Part shown: one piece after another, positions 17,007-26,500 of the stretch | How positions within the stretch are numbered: the first letter of the stretch is position 1 | Layout: each line of letters begins with the position of its first letter | Source: Porifericola rhodea | GTDB lineage: Bacteria > Bacteroidota > Bacteroidia > Cytophagales > Cyclobacteriaceae | DNA length: 64,000 bases | Direction: 5' to 3' | Assembly (NCBI RefSeq): GCF_030506305.1 | Contig: NZ_CP119421.1 | Location: 2,744,501 to 2,808,500, forward strand | Made by a program: the position numbers and the translations under genes | Notes under the pieces: model-generated | The model's input: only the letters and a program-made list of their open reading frames with translations | What the model was told of the DNA's origin: nothing | Database searches by the model: none

Positions 17007-17549
17007 AATTCAGACAGTGATGTGTACTACTCTAATATCATTGTATAGTTCAAATATATATAAAAATTGTTAAATAACATAAAACTTACACATGAATTAT
17101 TTATATAAAATATATAAAAAGTATAAAAAATAAAGTATTGCAAGCTTAACGCATTGATCTGAAAGAATTTCTTACAAATGATATCTTTTATTACCTGAAA
17201 ACCAGAGAATGAGGGAAGGCTTACATGAGCCAAATTTTGCAGATAGCGATTAGTATCAAGCTAAAAATGCAATAGCAAGAACTTATTAGCTAACGAAATA
17301 GGAGTAAAAGCCTAGAATCACCAACTTGAACTTAGATAGTGTAATTAAAGTTACTTATGATTGCTAGATTTAAATAATCATTAATAATGAGTATAATTTA
17401 TTAGTTAAGGAATATATGCGGGGATAAAGACTGATGGCTGATTCTTAAACTTTTTGGATAAAATTACATACTCACAAAAAAACCAGCCTGGAATCAGGCT
17501 GGCTTTCTATCAACTCAAACCAAGTGCATCATTCTCTGATGCACCGTTA
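17007..17549. other. Spacer between the giant adhesin gene and the PorP/SprF gene
   Basis: This 543-base stretch has no gene. It holds the leftward terminator of the adhesin gene (17483-17502), and the remainder is strongly AT-rich and should contain the separate promoter of the PorP/SprF gene. A 68-codon frame inside it has the composition of translated AT-rich DNA and was not accepted. Confidence 0.6.
17483..17502 (-). terminator. Intrinsic terminator of the giant adhesin gene
   Basis: Read leftward, CCAGCCTG and CAGGCTGG form a perfect 8-bp stem with loop ATTC, followed by seven T. It lies 48 bases past the stop codon of the adhesin gene, which implies that the PorP/SprF gene downstream is transcribed mainly from its own promoter. 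Confidence 0.9.
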
Positions 17550-20500
17550 TTACCGAATTAGTGTTACGTCTCCGTATTCAGTTTTTCGTTCACCATTGAT
17601 GAACTTCATATCAATCTTGTAGTAGTAAACATCGGCAGGACAAAGTTCTCCCTGGTAATATCCATCCCAGCCCGAGAATTTATCTTTTCCGCTGAAGATT
17701 ACTTTACCCCAACGATTGTAGATGGTCATAGACATTTCAGTAATTCCATCTATTATCGGAATAAAGATATCATTACTCAGGTCACCGTATTGATACTGCC
17801 CACCGCTTGGTCCTCTGGGGTCTGGCGTAAAGGAGTTAGGTATTCTGGTTTTGCCTGCTTCTGGTTCCTTTACAGATACAACTCGCTCAATTAGTAGGGT
17901 ATCTGAACAGCCCTGCTCACTAAAAGCGATTAGCATAATGTCGTACTCTCCGGCTTCTGTATAAATATGTGAAGGTTCAAATTCTGTAGAGACAGTACCG
18001 TCCCCAAAATGCCACTCATAAGCTGTAGCGCCTATACTCTGGTTGATAGTGGTAATAGGTCTGTCTGGCAGATATACTGTAGGAGGGCCTGCACTAAAGA
18101 TAGCCTGAGGACTCTGGTAAACTTCTACCAGAAACTCTTTCATAATTAGTTTATGCTCTCCAAAGATATTAGTTGCCTCCAGTTTTACAGAATATTTACC
18201 TGGTTGGGTATAAGTGTGTACCGGATGTTCCGCGCTGGATGTACCCGTGCCATCGCCAAAATCCCACTGGAAAGTAGACGGATCTACATAGTTAGACTCA
18301 TTGGTAAAGGTAACCGTCAGTGGTCCACAACCTGCGTGGAAGTCAGCTTCAAACTCTACAAAGGGTAAGTCAGGATCAATATCAATCACTACGTACTCTT
18401 CGTACTCCTGGCTACATCCGTTTTTAGAAACAGTAAGCGTTACATAGTACTGTCCGTGAGTTTCGTAAGTATGCTCACCCGGATCTTTTTCTGTACTGCT
18501 TGTACCATCACCAAAATCCCAGAAGTAATCCCAGTCTCCTTCGTTTGTCATGTTCTCTATGCTAATAGTAGAGTTAGGGAGATTCTGATGCGTAGGGGTC
18601 ACGCTAAAATATGGCTTTAGCTCAGGGTGAACAACGATCTCAAAAATCTCTGGTTCTGCCTGGCAGCGGTCAGTACTTGCCTCATACACTACTTCGTACG
18701 TAAGCGTTTCAGTAGTCAGGTTTGGCAAAATATACGATACTGACTTGCTGCTTCTTTCTTCCAGTACTTCCTGAGTACCTTTGACTCTATAGTACCAGCG
18801 ATGAGACTGAGCACCAAAAGAGTTATTGGTAAAATGAACTAGCAGTGGCCCGCACCCTTCTTCTTTATCATGCTCTACTCTAATCTCTGGAGTAGGGTAT
18901 ACATGCACGCTGTTAGTAGCTCTATCAGTACAGCCTATCTCATCATGTGTTGCAATAAGCGTTACCTGATAGGTCATATCTCTACTACTGGTGTAGTTTA
19001 CAAAAGTATGCTCAATTACAGCAGAATCGGCAGCAGTAGTAACCACATCTTCAGTTCCATCTCCCCAAACCCAGGTGTAGGTCACACCTTCCAGTATATT
19101 CTCATTCTTAAACTGTAGCGTATGAGGGCTACAAGCCGCATTGTCGCCTACTACGCTAAACTCAGCCACTGCATGTCCTACTTTTACTACTGCTTCCTGA
19201 TCTGTTATATTCTGTGTACAACCATTTGCATCAGTCACTGACACCAACATATAGTTAGTAGTTTGTGAAGGCTGAACGTTGAGTATGCTCTCATAAGCTA
19301 AATTTTTGAGTGTATACTGCTGTATACCATCTGTATATACTACCTCAAAAGGCATCTTACCAGTCATATTTAGTATAAGGCTGGTCTTATTACCATCGCA
19401 TATGTCTACTGTTCCTTCAATAGTAGCTGTAGGTAGCTCATTTACTTTGGTAACTATGCTGTTGCTCAACGACTGACAACCGTTAATGTCTGTACCTAAT
19501 ACGTACACCGTGTCACTGTCAACCAAAGTACTGCTTACAAAAGTATTTGCCGGAGAAGGTCCCTGTACAGCTATACCATTCAGGTAGAACTCGTAAAGGT
19601 CTGCGCCAGATGCTGTAAAGCTTACTTCCGTACCATCACAGATAGTATGGTTAGGAACAGAGCTTGTTAGCGATACTTCTGGTAAAGGATTGACAATCAC
19701 CTCAATTTCATTAGAGGTAATAGATGCGCATTTTCCTGAGCTCACTTTTCTTACATAATAAGTTGTAGCTTCTAATCCTTGTGGAGGTTGATAGTCAGGA
19801 GAGTTAGCTCCTGCGATGTCCTGGTAAGGACCTCCACTCTGTAAAGATGACATCCACTGGTATGTATAATTACCATCTCCTCCCTGGGGTGCGCTATCTT
19901 CGTCTATTCTACCTGCCTGCTCACCGAAACATATCTCGGCAATACCACTTTGCCTGATGGAACCTGGCAAAAGGGTAGGCTGCACCGTTATCACGATAGG
20001 TTGGGCGTTAACAACTGGGGCATATACTCCAGAGTAGACCTCACGGATAAAATATGTGGTGTCTGTTAACCCGCTGCTAAAGCTTAAAAACTCATCTGTA
20101 GCGCCAGGGATGTTAGTGTAGGGGCCGGCAGCTTGGCTGGCAGATTTCCATTGATAAGTATATGTATTGTTACCACCTGTTGCCGGACTAATTTCCACTA
20201 AAGTTGCAGGTATGTCACCTTCACAGATGAGCTGGTCATTACCTACTGTACCTGGCTCCAGTGTAGATTCCACTGTAACTTTGACAATATTAGAATATGC
20301 CATCCCACAAACCCCTGCCTCTACTCTTCTACGATAGTAAGTAGTCTGTAACAGTCCTGAAGGTACGTCATATTCATTGGTAGTAGCTCCTGCAATATCG
20401 TTGAAGCTAATACTATCCGTAGAATACTGCCACTGGAAAGTGTAAGAGCCCGAGCCGCCAGAAACTGCTCCTGTTTCAATAAAGGCTGTAGGATCTCCAC

Positions 20501-23500
20501 CCATTACAATGGACTGATCTCCACTAATACTCCCACCATCCAGAGTAGGGTCAACAATAATGTAGACCTCATTTGATAATTTGTTCTGGCATACTCCTGA
20601 GATCACTTCTCTAACAAAATATCTGCTTTTTGTCAGGGTGTCTGGAGCGTTGTAGGTAGCACCCGTAGCACCCACTATATCCTGATATGGTCCTCCGGAC
20701 GTAGTTGATGATTTCCACTGGAAAGTGTAAACACCATTACCACCGCTAGGAGAAGTAGTAGAAGTAAATGGGTTAGTAACACTAGCTTCGCATATTCTGT
20801 CATTACCAGCAATCTGTCCAGCCTGTAAAGTAGGTTCAACAATTACTGTAATCTCGTTAGACAATTGTACAGCACACACCCCAGAACTTACCTCTCGTAC
20901 ATAGTAAGTAGTCTGAGTAAGTCCGGCAGGTACTGCATAATCTTTCTGTTTGGCTCCGGCGATATCCAGATATGGTCCACCAGCATTAGTAGCATACTTC
21001 CACTGGTAACTGTACATGCCTGTGCCACCATCTGCCGCATCTGACTCTGTAAATGCTGTAGGCACTGAACCTTCACAAATGGTTTGGTTACCACTTACTT
21101 TTCCGGCTGTTAGGGTAGGTTCAACGCTTACTTTGATTTCGTTTGACAGTTTGGCCCCGCATACTCCTGAACTTACTTCTCTTACATAATAAGTTGTTTG
21201 AGTGAGTCCGGCAGGTACATCGTACAAGCGGTTGGTCGCCAATGGAATATCAGTGTAAGGACCGCCAGCCGTGGTAGAAGACTTCCATTGATAGCTATAC
21301 ATACCCGATCCTCCGGATGCAGGTGTAGTCTCCAGGAAGATATTAGGGTCACCATTCTCGCATATCGTTTGATCCTGCTCAATAACTCCCGCTACTAGCG
21401 TGTCTTGTACGGTTATCTGTACCGGAGAAGTATATACTGCAGGGCTTACACCAGACTTTACTTCTCTGCGATAGTAGGTAGTAGTAGTAAGGACCTGAGT
21501 CGGTGAATAGTCTTTGTCGTTAGCTCCAGCAATGTTTACATAGCCCGTATTCTGGTCTGTAGACATCTGCCATTGGTAATTGTAAGAACCAGTACCCCCA
21601 CTAGCCGGAGACAGCTCAGTAAGAGGTGCGGGAACAGAACCTGCACAGATAATCTGGCTAGAGCCAATCATGCCTGCTGCTGAAGAAGGCTCTACAGTTA
21701 CAGTAATAACGTTGGACACTACCGGAGGACACACCCCAGAACTAACCTCACGCACAAAGTAGGTGGTCTGAGATAGATTACCGGCCTGGTAGGTAGCGCT
21801 ATTGGCACCAAATATAATATTATAAGGACCAGCCATATTTGTGGCATATTTCCACTGATAAGTATAGCTGCCTGTTCCTCCACCTGCTGAGCTATCCTCA
21901 TTGAACATAAGAGGAGCGGTATTGGCAGGTATAGTCTGGTCTACACTTATACTACCAGGCGTAAGTGTGGGCTCTACCGTAACTTTAATGGTATTGCTAA
22001 ACTTTTCATCGCACACACCGGCACTTACTTTCCTACGGAAGAAGGTGGTGACAGACATAGGATTGCTCACCTGATAAGTTGCTGAAGTCGCTCCAGAAAT
22101 ATCTGAGAAAGGACCTAGTTCATTGCTCGCAGACTGCCACTGATAATTGTAAGCGTTATTTCCTCCACTCGCGGGGTTTTGTACAAAAGCTGTTGGCGTA
22201 CTTCCTGCACAGATTGTCTGGTCTCCTCCTATGCTACCAGGATTAATGGTAGGTTCAACCTTTACTAATATCTCGTTAGAATACTTCTCTCCACATACGC
22301 CACCGCTTACTTTTCTTACAAAGTATGTCGTAGTATTCATAGGATTAGCTACCTGATAAGTGGCTGAAGTAGCCCCGGGCACGTCTGTGTACGGGCCTCC
22401 AGGAGTGTATGACCATTGCCACTGATAACTGTATGCTCCATTTCCTCCATCGGCGGCAGTTGTGCTTCCAAACATAGGAGGCACACTTCCCTGACAGATA
22501 GTATCGGACCCTACTATGCTTCCCGCCGTAAGTGTGGGTTCAACTTTAATAACTATCACGTTTGATTGCACCGGACCGCAACTTCCTGAGGTCACCTCTC
22601 TTACAAAATAGGTGGTGTCGCTAATACCTGCTGGCGGATCGTAAGAAGCATACACCGCACCAGGGATAGCAGTAAACGGACCACTAGCTTTGTCTGATGA
22701 CTTCCACTGAAAGAGGTAGGTACCGCTACCTGCTCCACCGCTAGGTGAGGCAATAGAAGTGATTTCCGCTGGGTCTGCATTTTCGCAAACAGTTTGAGCA
22801 CCAGCTATGCTACCCGGGTATAAGGTAGGCTGTACATTTACAGTAATCTCATTAGAGAAAGTTGAAGCGCAGCTTCCTGAAGATACTTTTCTACGATAAG
22901 TAGTAGTGTATTCAATTCCAGGGGGTACATCATAAGTCTCGGCAGTAGCCCCGGCTATATCAACAAATACACCGCTACCTATTTTTTCCTGCCACTGATA
23001 AGCAAAAGTGCCGTTTCCTCCACTTGGTGTCATACTGCTGCTGAAGGCTACAGGGTCTCCTTGATAGCATACGGTTTGGCTGCCTGCAATAGTTCCTCCT
23101 ACTAAGGTAGGCTCTACAATTACCTCTATCACATTTGAAAGACGAGGTACACATTCTCCTCCGCGAACTTCGCGTACATAGTAAGTAGTACTATTTAGTC
23201 CGGCAGGTACATCATATGTGGCATTGATAGCTCCACTAATATCTGCAAATGGCCCGGATGCATTGTTAGATGATTTCCACTGGTATTGATAGCTACCAGA
23301 GCCTCCCTGTGGAGCTGTAGTCTCGGTAAAGGCTATAGGATTTCCTCCCTGGCATATTGTCTGATCACCGGCAACCACTCCTGGGTCAATCTCTTCTTCA
23401 ACCGTAACAGTAATTACATTTGAGCTTACCCAAGGAGCCACCCCAGATTGCATCTCACGTTTGTAATACGTTGTCACGCTAAGAGGCGCGCTAGGGGTGT

Positions 23501-26500
23501 ACCCTGTGCCATTCTCTGAAGGAATAATGGTAAAGTTTATACCATCTACAGAATATGACCAACGGTACTGGTAGGTTCCGGTTCCACCACTGGCAGGATC
23601 TTTTTCTACCAAAGGCGCCGGAATACTGTTTGTACAAATCACCTGATTATCTTCTATAGTACCTGCTGCTGCAGAAGCTTCTACAGTTACCTTTACTACA
23701 TTGGAAGTTACAGGAGCACATACACCACCTGACACTACTCTTCTAAAGAATGTAGTTGTAGATAGTGCGGCAGGTTGAAATTCTGCAGTAGTAGCCCCGG
23801 CAATATCGCTGAAATTAGTACCTGTGCCAGTTGCTTTCTGCCACTGGTATTGGAATCCTGTGATTCCATCTCCGTCAGTTATGCTAGACAGTTTAGCAGG
23901 TGTGGCTCCGGCCACTATAGTCTGATCGGTTCCGATTGTACCTGCTTTAAGTTCAGGCTCAACCACAACTTCAATAGGAGTAGTAATTTGCTCCCCGCAT
24001 ACTCCGCTGTTTACTTTTCTTCTGTACCAGGTGGTTGTGCTAAGCGCGTTGGTTTCTTCATAAAGTGCAGCATTAGCTCCTGGAATGTCTGTATAGGTAG
24101 TACCGCCATCTACAGATTTTTGCCATTGATAGGTGTAGCTGCCGTTTCCGTTTGTTGCGGGGTTTTGCGTAAACGCGCTAGGTAGTGTGCCCTCACAAAT
24201 GGTTTGCGTACCACCGATAGAACCTGCTTGTAGCTGAGGCTCTACCGTGATAGTCACATTATCTACAACAGACTCACAACCGGTGCTGCTATCAGTAACT
24301 TTAAGAGAGTATGTCCGAGTGTAGGTTATCGTAGCTGTAGGGTTAGCCAGAGTAGCATCATCCAGTCCACTGGCCGGAGTCCATAGATAAGTGTAGTTTC
24401 CAGAACCACCGCTGGCAGATGGAGCCCCTCCAAGCATGATGGAACTACCCTCACATATTGTCTGATCAGCTCCGGCATCTGCCACTGGAAGCTGGTAAGA
24501 GCTGATGCTTATCTTTTGAGTAGCCGCAGTACAACCATTATTGGTTTCCGTTACGCTTAACTCTCCAATCCACTCATTACTTCCGAAGTCTAAAGAAATT
24601 AGATTGTCACTTGAGCCACCACCGTATTTAATACTTGGTGCATTTAGAGCAGGTGTAATAACCCAATTGTAAGTAGAGCCACTATGTGCGTCTACCTGAT
24701 ATAGTACGTTTTGTGTATTTACGCAGACTTCAGTTTTTCCGGTAATGCTTGAGGTTGCAGGCGCATCTTTGAAAGCAAGGCTCACAAAATCTACCGATGA
24801 ACCACAGCTGCCATTGGTCAAAGTCCAACGGAAGGCGTAGTTACCAAAACTGCTTACCGTAATAGCCGTATTAGGGTCGGTATCATCTGCGAATACTACA
24901 GTTCCAGGTCCACTTTCTTTTACCCACTTTCCCGTTCCTACTGAAGGAGTTGCAGCATTCAGGTTATAATTAAGTCCGCAAATGGCATTGTCTGGACCAG
25001 CATCAGCAGTACTAATTTGGGGGTTAACTTTGATAGTAATTTCTTCAGTAGTTCCGGTACAGCCGTTTGCAATAGGAGTTACGCGGTATGTAACTTCTTC
25101 CTGGCTAGTGCCACTATTAGTTAATGTTTGGCTGATGCTGTTCCCGGAGCCTGAAGCCGCACCACTGATTTTAGCAGGATCACTCACTACTACTGTCCAG
25201 CTATAGCTGGTAGAAGCTACAGAACTCGTAAAACTAATGTTAGCATTGTCTCCACTACAGATTTCTGAGTTGGCAGCAGTAAGGCTTAACTGTGGTGTGG
25301 GCTTAACGTCTATAGAAAAGTCCTTACTTTCTCCACTACAGCTATTTGCTTCAGTAGTGATATGGTAAGTAACCGTTTGTACTACATTGCTGGTATTAGT
25401 TAGTGTTTGTAGAATTTGATCACCACTACCGGGAGTAGCTCCGCTTAAGCTAGGGTCGCTCATGCTAACTGTCCAATTGAAGATGGTACCACTCACATTG
25501 GACAACAGGCTTATGTCGGTAGTTTCTGTATTGCATATCTCTGCCGAAGCCGCATTTATCGTGAGCTCAGGTCTGGGGTTAACCGTTATCTCTACATCTT
25601 CACTGGCACCGGCGCATCCATTAAAATATGGAGTAATGGTATAAGTTACCTTTTGAGGGCTATCCGAGCTGTTGTTAATGGTTTGCTTGATGGCAGTGCC
25701 GCTATTATCTGTTGCAGTCAGACTGGGGTGAGTTTTAGAAACGACCCAGCTAAATGTAGTACCACTAACGTTGCTGCTTAAGCTTATATCCGTCTCTTCT
25801 CCTGAACAGATTGCATTAGCAGCTACAATTGTAGATAATACTGGTGTGGGCTGTACAGTGATAGTAATTTCCTGACTGGGGCCATCACATCCATTTGCTG
25901 AAGGCACTACTATATATTTTATAGTTTGTGCTACATTACTAGTATTGCTTAAAGTATGTTCAATTTTATTACCACTTCCATTTGTTGCTCCTGTCAGCGA
26001 TGCATCAGATACTACAGTAGTCCAGTTAAAGCTGGTGCCACTTACAGCACCACTTAAGCTGATGTCCGTTTGCTCTCCATCGCAAATAGTAGTAGCTGCT
26101 GCATTGATCGTTACGTCAGGTGAAGGGTTTACTGTAAATGTTACATCCTGGTAGTCTCCTTCACATCCATTAGATACAGGGCTTACTCTGAATGTTACAT
26201 TTTGTGGGGTTGAGCCATTGTTAGCAAGTTGTTGACGGAATTCTGTGCCACTAATGTTATTCTCGTCATTAGCTCCGGCAATATTTCCATCTTTGCTAAT
26301 TACCCTCACATTAAAGGTGCTGCCCGTAATATTACTACCTAAACCAATTACAGCATCTTCGTTATGACAAATATCGTTGTCGGATACTGTTAGAGTAAGC
26401 ACCGGCTGAGGTTTAATATTGATACTGAAAGATGAGCTTCCGCCATCTCCACAGCTATTACGACCGAACACGCTTATGTTATGTGCTCCTGCAGCAGTAC

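Noticed and set aside
17027-17233. 68-codon leftward frame between the adhesin and PorP/SprF genes
   Set aside because: Phe/Tyr/Ile-rich translation of AT-rich spacer DNA without start context.
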